Shown here in pieces: positions 9,724 through 19,388 of a stretch of DNA of 64,000 nt (the stretch's first letter is position 1; every line of letters starts with the position of its first letter). Under the pieces are notes generated by a model. That model was not told the origin of the DNA. It worked only from the letters and a program-made list of their open reading frames with translations, and did not search any database. Origin of the DNA: Paenibacillus mendelii (lineage in GTDB: Bacteria > Bacillota > Bacilli > Paenibacillales > Paenibacillaceae); NCBI RefSeq assembly GCF_024498075.1, contig NZ_JANHOF010000001.1:930001-994000 (forward strand). The letters are read 5' to 3'. The position numbers and the translations under genes are program-made.

Positions 9724-10024
9724 CATTCCGGTCCTTATTCGCGATGAACGTATCTTCAACTTCGATAAAGTCCTGTTCGAGCTGGTCGTAAATTTCCGCA
9801 CCCACTGGTTGTTTGAGTGCCCGGTCCAGCGCCTTCGTCTTCTTAGCCAGTTTAAAGCATTCCACTTTCCCGCAGAGATAAGCGCCGCGGCCTGCTTTCT
9901 TGCCTGTTAAGTCGATGAGGATCGCTTCCTCGGGCGTACGTACGATACGAATAAGTTGCTTCTTGGGCATCATTTGCTGACATGCTACGCATTTGCGCAA
10001 AGGTATTTTTCTTGGTCTCACCAT
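9710..10024 (-). CDS. ylxR: YlxR/RnpM, RNA-binding regulator of RNase P
   Basis: The 104-residue basic protein has the family core PLRKCVACQQMMPKKQLIRIVR (near residues 8-29) and GRGAYLCGKVECFKLAKK (near 45-63). The family is described as RNA-binding, and the B. subtilis member has been reported to modulate RNase P. It is followed by ylxQ with overlap and preceded by nusA. The last 25 residues form an acidic tail. The gap before it (10025-10091) holds a short repeat related to that in the fla/che operon. Confidence 0.93.
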   Translation of the reverse strand: MVRPRKIPLRKCVACQQMMPKKQLIRIVRTPEEAILIDLTGKKAGRGAYLCGKVECFKLAKKTKALDRALKQPVGAEIYDQLEQDFIEVEDTFIANKDRNDDDE

Positions 10025-10036
10025 TCATCCCTCCTT

Positions 10037-10075
10037 CAAAACTTATCGAAGCCAGCTTCGCTTCGTAAGCTACGG
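10037..10075. repeat. Short dispersed repeat between nusA and ylxR
   Basis: The plus-strand segment contains CGAAGC and TCGCTTCGTAAGC. The 13-base stretch TCGCTTCGTAAGC also occurs at 46852-46864, in the repeat block upstream of flgG/E. Both copies lie just ahead of a ribosome binding site when read on the minus strand. Confidence 0.45.
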
Positions 10076-10091
10076 CTCTAGCTTGACGCCG

Positions 10092-11189
10092 CTAGTCGAT
10101 GGAGACGGAGTCCTGATGCATAGCGCTCATCGGCGACTTAGGCCGGCCGTATTCTTGTTCCGCTTGCGCTTCACTCTTGATGTCGATCTTCCAACCTGTT
10201 AGCTTAGCCGCTAGCCGCGCATTCTGCCCCTTGATCCCGATCGCGAGCGACAGCTGGTAATCCGGAACGATTACGCGGGCCATCTTCTCCTGTTCGTACA
10301 CGATAACCTCGAGTACTTTGGATGGACTCAGCGCATTGGCGACATATTCCTCAACATTCTCCGACCAACGGACGATATCTATCTTTTCACCCTTAAGCTC
10401 GGTAACGATGGTTTGTACCCGCATCCCTTTTTGGCCGACGCAGGAACCAACCGGATCCACTTCCTCATTGCGCGAATGCACCGCAATTTTGGAGCGGAAG
10501 CCCGCTTCACGGGCAACGGAGCGAATTTCAACTACTCCGTCGTAAATCTCCGGAACTTCAAGCTCGAACAAGCGCTTGAGCAAGCCAGGATGTGTACGCG
10601 AGAGAAAAATTTGCGGACCCTTCGTCGTGTTCTCTACTTTCGTAATGAACGATTTCACGCGGTCCCCGTGCTTGAATTTATCCGTCGGCATCAGTTCTGT
10701 AAGCGGCATAACCGCTTCGACCTTGCCGAGATCGATGAATAAATTTCGCACATCCTGACGCTGTACGATTCCGTTAACGATATCTTCTTCTTTATCGATA
10801 AAGGCGTTGTATATAAGTCCGCGTTCCGCCTCGCGTATCCGCTGCGTTACGACCTGCTTCGCCGTTTGAGCGGCGATCCGGCCAAAGTCGCGTGGCGTTA
10901 CTTCGATTTCAGCTACGTCATCAAGCTGATAATGCGGGTTAATTTCTCTCGAAGCTTCAACGGAAATTTCCAGCCTCGGATCAAATACTTCATCAACTAC
11001 GGTCTTGCGGGCATACACTTTAATAACCCCGGTATGACGGTTGATGTCGACCCTAACGTTCTGGGCGGTGTTAAAATTACGCTTATAACTCGAGATCAGT
11101 GCAGCTTCGATGGCCTCTAGCAGCACATCCTTAGTGATGCCCTTCTCTCTTTCAATCTCCGATAGTGCTTCAATAAAATCCATGCTCAT
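10092..11189 (-). CDS. nusA: Transcription termination/antitermination factor NusA
   Basis: The 365-residue factor binds RNA polymerase and nascent RNA, affecting pausing and intrinsic termination. It has the N-terminal polymerase-binding domain ([16 protein letters not shown]), an S1 domain, and two KH domains ([16 protein letters not shown] and [17 protein letters not shown]). It lacks the acidic repeats of the E. coli protein, as usual in Firmicutes. The frame opens at 11216, but AAGGGGG at about 11203 supports the ATG at 11189. The leader ahead of rimP is a likely site of autoregulation. Confidence 0.96.
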   Translation of the reverse strand: MSMDFIEALSEIEREKGITKDVLLEAIEAALISSYKRNFNTAQNVRVDINRHTGVIKVYARKTVVDEVFDPRLEISVEASREINPHYQLDDVAEIEVTPRDFGRIAAQTAKQVVTQRIREAERGLIYNAFIDKEEDIVNGIVQRQDVRNLFIDLGKVEAVMPLTELMPTDKFKHGDRVKSFITKVENTTKGPQIFLSRTHPGLLKRLFELEVPEIYDGVVEIRSVAREAGFRSKIAVHSRNEEVDPVGSCVGQKGMRVQTIVTELKGEKIDIVRWSENVEEYVANALSPSKVLEVIVYEQEKMARVIVPDYQLSLAIGIKGQNARLAAKLTGWKIDIKSEAQAEQEYGRPKSPMSAMHQDSVSID

Positions 11190-11258
11190 CGGAATGAGTT
11201 CCCCCTTTCGAATCATTTCCTCACTGCAAAGGCGGAAGCGTCAATGGGCATCTCCGTT

Positions 11259-11720
11259 TTAGAAAACGATAGCCAGACGGGCGCTTGCTGCTTTGGTATA
11301 AGGAATCGTATGTGTTTTCTTCCCGACTTCAATGACCATGTTTTCACCGTCGAATGAAATCAGTTTGCCTTCGAATTCTTTGCTCTTGTCGATGGGCTCG
11401 TAAGTGGTCACATAGACATGCTTGCCCACGGCTTTCTCCACGTCTTGCGGTTTTTTAAGCGGCCGCTCGGCGCCCGGCGACGAGACCTCGAGAAAATAGG
11501 CATCCGTAATCGGATCGTTCTCATCTAGCTTTTCACTCAAAAATTCACTGATTCGGCCGCATTCGTCGATATCGATGCCGCCATCTTTGTCAACGAACAC
11601 GCGCAGGAAGAAATTGCTGCCTTCCTTGACGTATTCGACGTCAACCAGTTCAAATCCATTGCTGTCGAGAAAAGGTCGCACCGCTTCTTCGACAACGGTT
11701 TTGATTTTTGCTGTGTTCAA
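11259..11720 (-). CDS. rimP: Ribosome maturation factor RimP
   Basis: The 153-residue protein acts in 30S subunit maturation. Conserved blocks are [26 protein letters not shown] and [16 protein letters not shown], followed by a C-terminal SH3-like domain. It is the first gene of the nusA operon and has a roughly 240-base structured leader. The ATG at 11720 follows an AGGGAGG-type site. Confidence 0.96.
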   Translation of the reverse strand: MNTAKIKTVVEEAVRPFLDSNGFELVDVEYVKEGSNFFLRVFVDKDGGIDIDECGRISEFLSEKLDENDPITDAYFLEVSSPGAERPLKKPQDVEKAVGKHVYVTTYEPIDKSKEFEGKLISFDGENMVIEVGKKTHTIPYTKAASARLAIVF

Positions 11721-11910
11721 ACTTGTTCCTCCCTACTGCAGCCGTGACCCGGATATGCGCCGAAGACGGTTGTCAGTCTTGAATACAACCCCGATTTCAA
11801 ATTATTACTGAAACGCGCAGGGCGCTTATGACGCCGTGCGCGATAGCAGACTTCGTGTCTGAGCGTACAGATAAAGCCGATCACACCTAAAAAGGTGCGG
11901 ACAAAACGTA

Positions 11911-11932
11911 AAGAGTGGGTTTCCCCACTCTT
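11911..11932 (-). promoter_or_regulatory. Terminator-like hairpin in the rimP-nusA leader
   Basis: A perfect nine-base stem AAGAGTGGG/CCCACTCTT with a GAAA loop on the minus strand is followed by TACGTTTTG. It lies about 30 bases downstream of the expected transcription start of the nusA operon, and also past polC, so it can end polC transcripts and attenuate the operon. The B. subtilis nusA operon leader is known to hold a NusA-dependent terminator used for autoregulation; this hairpin is in the equivalent place. Further small stems (CACCT/AGGTG and CAGAC/GTCTG) lie between it and rimP. They fill the 335-base gap 11721-12055, in which I see no gene. Confidence 0.75.
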
Positions 11933-11967
11933 CTGCGAAAGGTCGTATCATCAGCATTGCCAGAAAT

Positions 11968-11996
11968 ATTATACCATAACCATGATGTGGTGACAA
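11968..11996 (-). promoter_or_regulatory. Sigma-A promoter of the rimP-nusA-infB operon
   Basis: TTGTCA (11991-11996), a 17-base spacer ending in TGG (extended -10) and TATAAT (11968-11973) stand on the minus strand. This is one of the best vegetative promoters in the window. It lies just after the polC stop codon. Confidence 0.85.
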
Positions 11997-12055
11997 CAAT
12001 GAGTTTGTTCTAGACCCTCGCGCCGCGCTTAGTTTATGCATAAAAAATGCCAATG

Positions 12056-15000
12056 TTAGAACAAGGAAAGCTGATTCGATTCCGGTAATCCGCGGAAGCA
12101 GCCCATCGAGGTGAGAACCTCGATGACGGTCTTGGTCGCCTTCGATTTTTGTTGAAAATCTTCGATCGACAGGAATTCCCCATGATCGCGAGCGCCCGCA
12201 ATATTCCGGGCCGCATTGTCCCCAATGCCCCCAATAGCGGCAAATGGCGGAATTAATGAGCTTCCGTCGACAATGAAGCGCGTGGCTTCCGAACGGTATA
12301 GATCAATCGGCTTGAATGTAAAGCCGCGCGCCGTCATCTCGAGCGCCATCTCAAGCAGCGAGACCGAGTTCTTCTCTTTCGGCGTTGCGTTGAAGCCTTT
12401 GCCTTCGATCTCGATCAGTTTACGCAGAATGGCATCATAGCCTTGGCAGAGCAGCTCCAAATCGAAATCCTCCGCACGGACGGAGAAGTAGGTTGCATAA
12501 TATTCAATCGGATGATAAAGCTTGAAGAATGCGGTCCGTACAGCAGAAATGACGTATGCAGCGGCATGCGCTTTCGGGAACATATACTCGATCTTGAGGC
12601 AGGAATCAATATACCATTGCGGTACCTTGCACTGCTTCATCTCCTCGATCCATTCCGGCGTAAGCCCTCTGCCCTTCCGCACGCTCTCCGTAATTTTAAA
12701 CGCCAGCCCCGCGTCCATGCCGGTTTTATAGATCAAGTAGAGCATAATGTCATCCCGGCAGCCGATAACGGTCTTAATCGTACAGGTGCGGTTCTTGATC
12801 AATTCCTGAGCATTCCCGAGCCATACACCCGTTCCGTGAGACAAGCCGGAAATTTGCAGGAGATCGGCGAACGATGAAGGCTTCGTCTCCTCAAGCATTT
12901 GGCGGACGAATTTCGTCCCCATCTCAGGTACGCCATAGGTGGCGACAGCAGACCGAATTTTCTCCGGCTGCACGCCGAGCGCATCCGTTGAGTTGAACAT
13001 GCTCATAACCTTCGGATCATTCATCGGGATCGTCGTCGGATCGACGCCGGTCAAATCCTGCAGCATGCGCATCATCGTCGGATCATCGTGGCCGAGAATA
13101 TCAAGCTTGAGTAAATTTTCCTCGAAGGCGTGGTAGTCAAAATGGGTCGTTTTCCATTCGGCATTGACATCGTCAGCCGGGTACTGCACCGGGGTCACAT
13201 CTTCAACCTCGATGTAATTCGGTACGACAACGATACCTCCGGGATGCTGCCCGGTGCTGCGCTTGACGCCCGTACAGCCGCCCGCGATCCTTGAAAGCTC
13301 AGCGCCCCGCCACTTTTTCCCTTGATCCTCTTCGTATTTCTTGGCATAACCATAGCCTGTCTTCTCCGCCACGGTTCCGATTGTCCCCGCTCGGAAAACA
13401 TTTTCAGGGCCGAATATTTCTTTCGTAAAGTTATGCGCAACCGCTTGGTACTCCCCGGAGAAATTGAGGTCGATATCCGGAACCTTGTCCCCTTTGAAGC
13501 CCAGGAAGGTCTCGAACGGGATGTCCTGGCCCTCCCCCTTGAGCGGCTTGCCGCAGTTCGGGCATAATTTGTCCGGAAGGTCAAAGCCGGACGGATAGCT
13601 GCCGTCCAGAAACCATTCGCTATACTTGCATGCTTCATCCAGACAGCTGTAATGGGCCGGCAGCGGGTTAACCTCCGAGATGCCCAGGAAGGTGGCAACG
13701 ACCGAAGATCCGACGGATCCCCGCGATCCGACCAAATATCCATCCGAATTGGATTTCTTTACCAGCTTCTCGGAAATGAGATAGTTCGCGGAGAAGCCGT
13801 ATTTGATAATCGGAACGAGCTCCTTCTCGAGCCGCTGGACTACGACATCCGGAAGGGGCTCGCCGTAAAGGCGCTTGGCCGTGTCGTAGCAGGTGTTGCG
13901 GATTTCTTCGTCCGCCCCTTCGATAATCGGCGTGAAGAGTCCGTTGTCGCCAGGTCCGCCCTTGCTCGGGAACAATTCGAAAGGCTCGAAGCGGTCGACC
14001 AGCTCGTTCGTGTTCTTCACGACGACTTCATAAGCGCGCGCTTCACCCAAAAAGGCGAATTCCGCCAGCATTTCCTTCGTCGTTCTGAAATGTGCGTCTG
14101 GCTTCTTGAGATCCTTGAGCGGGCTGAACCCCGTTATGCCATGGATCGTAATATCTCTGAACATCTTATCGCGCGGCTTCAAATAATGGACATTGCCGGT
14201 CGCGATGATCGGTTTCCCGAGCTTGTCACCAATTTCGCATACGCGGCGAAGCGCTTGCTCCACCTCTGCACGGCTGCCGACGAGTCCCTTGTCTACCAGA
14301 TGCATATAGAACCCTACAGGCTGGATTTCCAGAACATCATAGAAACGGGCTGTATCTTCAGCTTCCTCGAATGATTTGTTGAGCACCGCTTCGAAAAACT
14401 CGCCCTTCTCACAGCCCGAGATGACGAGCAGACCATCGCGCAGCTCGGTCAGCTTGCTCTTAGGAATGCAAGGAACCCGCTTGAAGTGCTGGGTATGCGA
14501 CAATGAAATGAGCTTGAACAGATTTTTTTTGCCGGCCGCATTCAATGCATAAATACAGCAGTGGAACGGCCTCGTATTGGAAATATCCAGTCCTACATAA
14601 TCATTTAACATATGAAGTCCGGTAATGTTGCGTTTGGCGGCATCGCCGATAAGTCCGTATAATACGCCGCCTAGCGCTAAGGAGTCGTCAACGGCGCGGT
14701 GATGGCTTTCCAGGCCGACTTTATATTTGTCCGCGAGCGTATTCAAGCGGTGGTTTTTCATGGCCGGGTGGATAAATCGCGCAAGCTCCAGCGTATCGAG
14801 TACCGGATTATTAAGCTCCGGCATCCCGATCGCCTTGTATGCCGCTTGTATAAAGCCCATATCAAAACGGGCGTTGTGCGCGACTAGAATCGAATCGCCG
14901 ATGAACTCCGCAAACTCCCGAATCTTGGGTTCGAGCTCCGGTGCGCCCTTCACCATTTCATTTGTGATGTTCGTCAGCTGTTGAATATGATAGGGAATGT

Positions 15001-16387
15001 CTTCGTGCGGATCGATGAAGGTGGCGAATCGGTCGATTTCTTTACCTTCCTTCATTTTTACGCCTGCTAACTCGATAATCTTGTTGTTAATGACGGATAA
15101 ACCGGTGGTCTCGATATCAAACACCACATATACGGCGGTCTGAAGGGGTTCTTCACGCGAGTTCAACACCATCGGAACCGCGTCGTTCACCACGTTCGCC
15201 TCAACGCCGTATAGCATTTGGATCCCGTTCTTCTTCGCCGCTTTGGCTGCATCCGGATAGCAATGAACACCGCCATGATCCGTAACGGCAATCGCCTTAT
15301 GCCCCCATTTGGCCGCCTGCTTGACATAAGCATCAATAGGCGTCACCGCATCCATCGTGCTCATCGTCGTATGAAGATGGAACTCGACCCTCTTCTCCTC
15401 CGCATCATCCTTCGGCTCAGGCGGAGCTACCACCTCATGCAGATCGGACGGCATCATCACGAGCTCGGGTTCCATCATAAAGCGGTCATATTCGACCCGG
15501 CCGCGCGCCTTGATCCATTTGCCGTTAGAGAGCTGGTTCAGTACCTTGACATCGTCTTTCGTCTTGGCAAACATCTTCATGGCAATCGAATCCGAAAAGT
15601 CGGTCACGTTGAACGTGAACAAGGTGCTGCCATTGCGCAGCTCCTTCACATCAAGGCCGAAGACCGTCCCCTGTACGGTAACCTTCTTCTCTTCCTCCAG
15701 GACATTCATGATCGGTACAGGCTCTTCACGGATATCATAGCCGACCACAAGGCGGACCTCGCCTTCTTCAACCGGCGGCGCCTCTAACGCGGCGCTGTTC
15801 ATCATTTGCTCTACAACCTCGCGTTCTGCCTGATCCCGTTTTTGGGCAAATTGCTCATAGAACTCTTGGTTGGATTGCATGACGCTCAGCTTCACGCGAC
15901 AAGCCCGTTCGAACTGCTGCTGATAGAAACCGATAGCAAGCTCGTCAAGGCGTTTCTTACGCGCCAGCTCCAAGCTCATCTCATCCAGCATGGCCAGTGT
16001 AATAAGCCCGTCCTTAACTTCGATCATCGCTTTCCCGAGCCATCCGTTCACCGAAGCGTTCTGCTGCTGAACCCATTCGACGAAAGCCGGCCAATATTCA
16101 GTCAAGATATCGTCTGTCTGCACCTGAGCCTCATATTGGACCACAAATGAAACAGAGGCTATATGCGCAAATTTCGCCTGAACGGAACGGCAAAAAACTC
16201 CATATGCAGCTAAAGATATTAAAGACGTTTTGCCAATGCAAAACGTCCACTCCCGGTTGTTCCGGCTAACAATTACCTTCTCGATATATCCATCTTTGAA
16301 ATGTTCGTCTGTCAATTGCTGCGGCAGCTCCGCCTGCTTCATCAGAAGCTCGAAGCGATGCCGTTTTTCCCCGGTGTGGCTCATCAT
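12056..16387 (-). CDS. polC: DNA polymerase III alpha subunit, PolC type
   Basis: This is the replicative DNA polymerase of low-GC Gram-positives, about 1443 residues. Order: N-terminal domain, OB fold (ITVQG-like block), PHP part 1 (VEFHLHTTMSTMDAVTP), the inserted DnaQ-like proofreading exonuclease (VFDIETTGLSVINNKIIELA), PHP part 2, then the polymerase domain. The latter shows GSRGSVGSS, a zinc site with paired Cys residues, GFKGDKVPDIDLNFSGEYQ, and the end QLSLF. The frame opens at 16492, but GGGGGAGGAA directly precedes the ATG pair at 16387/16384, and this start matches the family length (B. subtilis 1437). The upstream extension has no binding site. Confidence 0.98.
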   Translation of the reverse strand: MMSHTGEKRHRFELLMKQAELPQQLTDEHFKDGYIEKVIVSRNNREWTFCIGKTSLISLAAYGVFCRSVQAKFAHIASVSFVVQYEAQVQTDDILTEYWPAFVEWVQQQNASVNGWLGKAMIEVKDGLITLAMLDEMSLELARKKRLDELAIGFYQQQFERACRVKLSVMQSNQEFYEQFAQKRDQAEREVVEQMMNSAALEAPPVEEGEVRLVVGYDIREEPVPIMNVLEEEKKVTVQGTVFGLDVKELRNGSTLFTFNVTDFSDSIAMKMFAKTKDDVKVLNQLSNGKWIKARGRVEYDRFMMEPELVMMPSDLHEVVAPPEPKDDAEEKRVEFHLHTTMSTMDAVTPIDAYVKQAAKWGHKAIAVTDHGGVHCYPDAAKAAKKNGIQMLYGVEANVVNDAVPMVLNSREEPLQTAVYVVFDIETTGLSVINNKIIELAGVKMKEGKEIDRFATFIDPHEDIPYHIQQLTNITNEMVKGAPELEPKIREFAEFIGDSILVAHNARFDMGFIQAAYKAIGMPELNNPVLDTLELARFIHPAMKNHRLNTLADKYKVGLESHHRAVDDSLALGGVLYGLIGDAAKRNITGLHMLNDYVGLDISNTRPFHCCIYALNAAGKKNLFKLISLSHTQHFKRVPCIPKSKLTELRDGLLVISGCEKGEFFEAVLNKSFEEAEDTARFYDVLEIQPVGFYMHLVDKGLVGSRAEVEQALRRVCEIGDKLGKPIIATGNVHYLKPRDKMFRDITIHGITGFSPLKDLKKPDAHFRTTKEMLAEFAFLGEARAYEVVVKNTNELVDRFEPFELFPSKGGPGDNGLFTPIIEGADEEIRNTCYDTAKRLYGEPLPDVVVQRLEKELVPIIKYGFSANYLISEKLVKKSNSDGYLVGSRGSVGSSVVATFLGISEVNPLPAHYSCLDEACKYSEWFLDGSYPSGFDLPDKLCPNCGKPLKGEGQDIPFETFLGFKGDKVPDIDLNFSGEYQAVAHNFTKEIFGPENVFRAGTIGTVAEKTGYGYAKKYEEDQGKKWRGAELSRIAGGCTGVKRSTGQHPGGIVVVPNYIEVEDVTPVQYPADDVNAEWKTTHFDYHAFEENLLKLDILGHDDPTMMRMLQDLTGVDPTTIPMNDPKVMSMFNSTDALGVQPEKIRSAVATYGVPEMGTKFVRQMLEETKPSSFADLLQISGLSHGTGVWLGNAQELIKNRTCTIKTVIGCRDDIMLYLIYKTGMDAGLAFKITESVRKGRGLTPEWIEEMKQCKVPQWYIDSCLKIEYMFPKAHAAAYVISAVRTAFFKLYHPIEYYATYFSVRAEDFDLELLCQGYDAILRKLIEIEGKGFNATPKEKNSVSLLEMALEMTARGFTFKPIDLYRSEATRFIVDGSSLIPPFAAIGGIGDNAARNIAGARDHGEFLSIEDFQQKSKATKTVIEVLTSMGCFRGLPESNQLSLF

Positions 16388-16523
16388 TTCCTCCCCCGAA
16401 GTAAGTATAGAGACGTCAACAGACCCGCTGCTCTTCTCTGGAAGCAGCGGCTCGCCGTTCCATGGCGGGAAATTTTGCTGATTCCCTGGCATTTATTGAA
16501 TTAGATTTCATTCGATAAGGCAG

Positions 16524-16556
16524 AAAAAGCGGTGCCGCGATTCTCATCGCGGCGCC
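16524..16556 (-). terminator. Terminator after proS
   Basis: An 11-base GC-rich stem (16531-16541 with 16546-16556, one G-T pair) with a four-base loop is followed by TTTTT on the minus strand. It lies between proS and polC, so polC may depend on readthrough or on a promoter I did not find. Confidence 0.85.
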
Positions 16557-16573
16557 TCTACCTGCTCTATTAA

Positions 16574-18022
16574 TTAGTACGCTCTTGCAAATACGACGGT
16601 GTGCTCTGCTTTCTCGCCGCAAACGAGACATGTGGTTTTCTTCTCCAACGGCTCGAACGGAATATTGCGGCTGGTTGCGCCTGTTTCTTCTTTCACTTGC
16701 TTCTCGCAAGCGGCAGAGCCGCACCAGCCTGCCAGCGTGAATCCGCGCTTCTCTTCCTGCAGCGATTTCATCTCGTCCAGCGTTTCTACCGAATTCGAAT
16801 GATCGGAGCGGAATTGGCCAGCCCGCTCAAACATATCGCGGTGGATCTCTTCCAGCATCTTTTCGATTTCAGCTACGATATCGCTTTGGGCGACGACACG
16901 CTTCTCGCCGGTAATCCGGGAGACGAGAACAGCTTGTCCATTCTCCATGTCTCGAGGGCCGAGCTCCATGCGGATCGGCACGCCGCGCATCTCGTACTCA
17001 TTAAACTTCCAGCCGGGGCTGACATCGGCGCGATCGTCTACCTTGACACGAACCCCCGCCTTCTTCAGCTCTGCATACAGCTCATCCACCCGGGCAATCA
17101 CCTGTTCACGCGTCTTCGGCGGTCCGATCGGAATCATCACCACTTGCGTAGGAGAAATCTTCGGCGGGAGCACAAGGCCGCGATCATCGCCATGAACCAT
17201 GATGAGCGCGCCAATCAAACGAGTGGATACGCCCCATGAAGTGGTGTGCGCGAATTGCAGAGTATTGCCGCGGTCGAGATACTTAATATCGAAGGCAACG
17301 GCAAAGTTGGTACCCAGATAGTGCGATGTCCCCGCTTGCACGGCACGCCCATCCTTCATCATCGCTTCGATAGAGTACGTATCCACAGCGCCTGCAAATT
17401 TCTCAGATGGCGTTTTCTGTCCGACTATGACGGGAATCGCCAAGAAGTCTTCAACAAATTCGCGATAGATGTTCAGCATTTGCATCGTTTCTTGACGCGC
17501 TTCCTCTTCATTCTCATGAGCGGTGTGGCCTTCCTGCCACAGAAACTCGCTTGTACGCAGGAATGGCAGCGTCCGCTTCTCCCAACGGACAACGTTCGCC
17601 CATTGATTAATGAGGAGCGGGAGATCGCGATACGATTGGATCCATTTCGAATACATGTGGCCGATGATCGTCTCCGAGGTTGGACGAATGGCAAGCCGTT
17701 CCTCGAGCTTCTCACCGCCGGCTTCCGTTACCCAAGGCAGCTCCGGATTAAACCCTTCAACGTGCTCCTTCTCTTTCTGAAGGAAGCTTTCAGGAATAAA
17801 CAGCGGGAAATAGGCGTTTCTATGGCCCGTTTCTTTGAAGCGGCGGTCCAGCTCGCGCTGTATGTTCTCCCATAGCTCGAAGCCCTCCGGCCTGAACACG
17901 ATACAGCCGCGAACCGGCGAGTAATCCATGAGGTCCGCTTTTTTGATTACATCAATGTACCATTTCGAAAAGTCTTCGCCCTGTGGCGTAATTTCGGTCA
18001 CAAATTGTTTATCTTTCGACAT
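16574..18022 (-). CDS. proS: Prolyl-tRNA synthetase, archaeal/eukaryal type
   Basis: The 482-residue class II synthetase charges tRNA-Pro. Motif 2 region FLRTSEFLWQEGHTAHE and TSWGVSTRLIGALIMVHGD are clear. The C-terminal extension carries Cys residues (WCGSAAC, TCLVCGEKA) and ends in ...FARAY, as in the archaeal/eukaryal form. The roughly 180-residue editing insertion of bacterial-type ProRS is absent. In B. subtilis the gene at this position, between rasP and polC, encodes the longer bacterial type of about 565 residues. Without the insertion, cis-editing of Ala-tRNA-Pro is not expected; a free-standing editing protein may exist elsewhere. Confidence 0.95.
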   Translation of the reverse strand: MSKDKQFVTEITPQGEDFSKWYIDVIKKADLMDYSPVRGCIVFRPEGFELWENIQRELDRRFKETGHRNAYFPLFIPESFLQKEKEHVEGFNPELPWVTEAGGEKLEERLAIRPTSETIIGHMYSKWIQSYRDLPLLINQWANVVRWEKRTLPFLRTSEFLWQEGHTAHENEEEARQETMQMLNIYREFVEDFLAIPVIVGQKTPSEKFAGAVDTYSIEAMMKDGRAVQAGTSHYLGTNFAVAFDIKYLDRGNTLQFAHTTSWGVSTRLIGALIMVHGDDRGLVLPPKISPTQVVMIPIGPPKTREQVIARVDELYAELKKAGVRVKVDDRADVSPGWKFNEYEMRGVPIRMELGPRDMENGQAVLVSRITGEKRVVAQSDIVAEIEKMLEEIHRDMFERAGQFRSDHSNSVETLDEMKSLQEEKRGFTLAGWCGSAACEKQVKEETGATSRNIPFEPLEKKTTCLVCGEKAEHTVVFARAY

Positions 18023-18028
18023 GAACGA

Positions 18029-19309
18029 CTACTGCTCCCCTCTAACCAATCGCAAAATATCGTTATACGTGACGGCCAGCATGAGCAGCATCAGCATCGC
18101 AAAGCCGATGAAATGCACCATGCTCTCCCGGTTCGGATCAACCGGCCTGCCGCGCACGGCTTCCACGCCCAAGAATATGAGACGGCTACCGTCAAGCGCT
18201 GGTACCGGCAGCAAATTAAAGATGCCCAGATACAAGCTTAACAGTGCGGCCCATGAGGTCAGCTGCGTAATCCCTTGCTTCGCGATTTCGCTGGTTACCT
18301 GTGCCGTACGTACTGGACCTCCTAAATCATCCAGCTTGAATTCACCGAAAATGAGCTTTTTGAATCCTTCGAAAATACTGATTGTCATGTTCTTCATAGC
18401 CATGCCAGACAGGGAGAATGTCTCTCCAAACCCAGCTGCCCGAGTCGGAAATGCCGCCGAAATGCCCAATTTACCGTCCCCTGTATCCTTCTCAGGTTCC
18501 GGTGTTATCATCATCGTAATTGGCGTTCCGTCACGAATGACCTTGAATTCAATCGGTTTGCCCGGGGATTTGCTAATTAACGAAATCATCTTATCAAAAT
18601 CCGTGCCGATCTTGACGCCATTGACGGAATCAATGACATCGCCCACTTTAATGTCGGCCTTGGAAGCCGGCATGCCTTCCGATACATTGCCGATTAACAA
18701 CCGGTCGGGCGTTTCCATAGGTACGCCTGCCAATTGAAAGTAGACAAAAAACAAGACATAGGCAAGCACGAAATTCATCAGCGGCCCGGCTACGATCGCC
18801 ATGGCACGCTGCCCTACGGTTTTGCTGCCGAATTGACGATCCTTCGGTGCAATTTGCGTTTCTCTTCCTTTGGCGACCATGAGCGCCTGCGGATGTACAT
18901 CATAGGTCTCACTGACGCCGTCAGCCGATAACGTGACCTTCAGCCGGTCCTCGATATCGATTGTTTCAACCTCACCGCGAATAACATTGGAGCGCTCATC
19001 CAGTCTGTCCAAGTATAGACGTGTTACCCGATTGTCGTTCAAGCGGACGGCTATCGTCTGTCCAGGCTGTATTTCCACCAGCTCGGGATCTTCCCCCGCC
19101 ATCCGGACGAATCCGCCAGCCGGTATTAATCGAAGCGTGTAACGCGTTTCGCCACGTTTGATTGATATCAGCTTGGGTCCGAATCCGATGGCGAATTCTC
19201 TAACCAGAATGCCTGCGCGCTTCGCGAAATAAAAATGACCCCATTCATGGATCGTTACGATCGCGAAGAAGACCAGCACGGTCATAAAGACGATTTGTAT
19301 CGTATGCAT
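18029..19309 (-). CDS. rseP: Site-2 metalloprotease RseP/RasP
   Basis: The 426-residue intramembrane zinc protease cleaves anti-sigma factors and signal peptide remnants in the membrane. The zinc motif HEWGH is in the first membrane segment (about residues 21-25). PAGGFVRMAGEDPE follows, a PDZ domain is in the middle (GMPASKADIKVGDVIDSVNG), and NLLPVPALDGSR is the third metal-ligand region. Roughly four membrane segments can be seen. It sits between dxr and proS as in Bacillus. Confidence 0.96.
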   Translation of the reverse strand: MHTIQIVFMTVLVFFAIVTIHEWGHFYFAKRAGILVREFAIGFGPKLISIKRGETRYTLRLIPAGGFVRMAGEDPELVEIQPGQTIAVRLNDNRVTRLYLDRLDERSNVIRGEVETIDIEDRLKVTLSADGVSETYDVHPQALMVAKGRETQIAPKDRQFGSKTVGQRAMAIVAGPLMNFVLAYVLFFVYFQLAGVPMETPDRLLIGNVSEGMPASKADIKVGDVIDSVNGVKIGTDFDKMISLISKSPGKPIEFKVIRDGTPITMMITPEPEKDTGDGKLGISAAFPTRAAGFGETFSLSGMAMKNMTISIFEGFKKLIFGEFKLDDLGGPVRTAQVTSEIAKQGITQLTSWAALLSLYLGIFNLLPVPALDGSRLIFLGVEAVRGRPVDPNRESMVHFIGFAMLMLLMLAVTYNDILRLVRGEQ

Positions 19310-19388
19310 CGTTATAGAGCCTCCTGTTCGTAACGGCCTGTACTTAGATTATCATTATTCTCCCGTCCGTTACAAGAGAACCAGTCGT

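Noticed and set aside
16388-16492. N-terminal extension of PolC by 35 residues
   Set aside because: No ribosome binding site at 16492 and a strong one right before 16387; the family length fits the shorter form.
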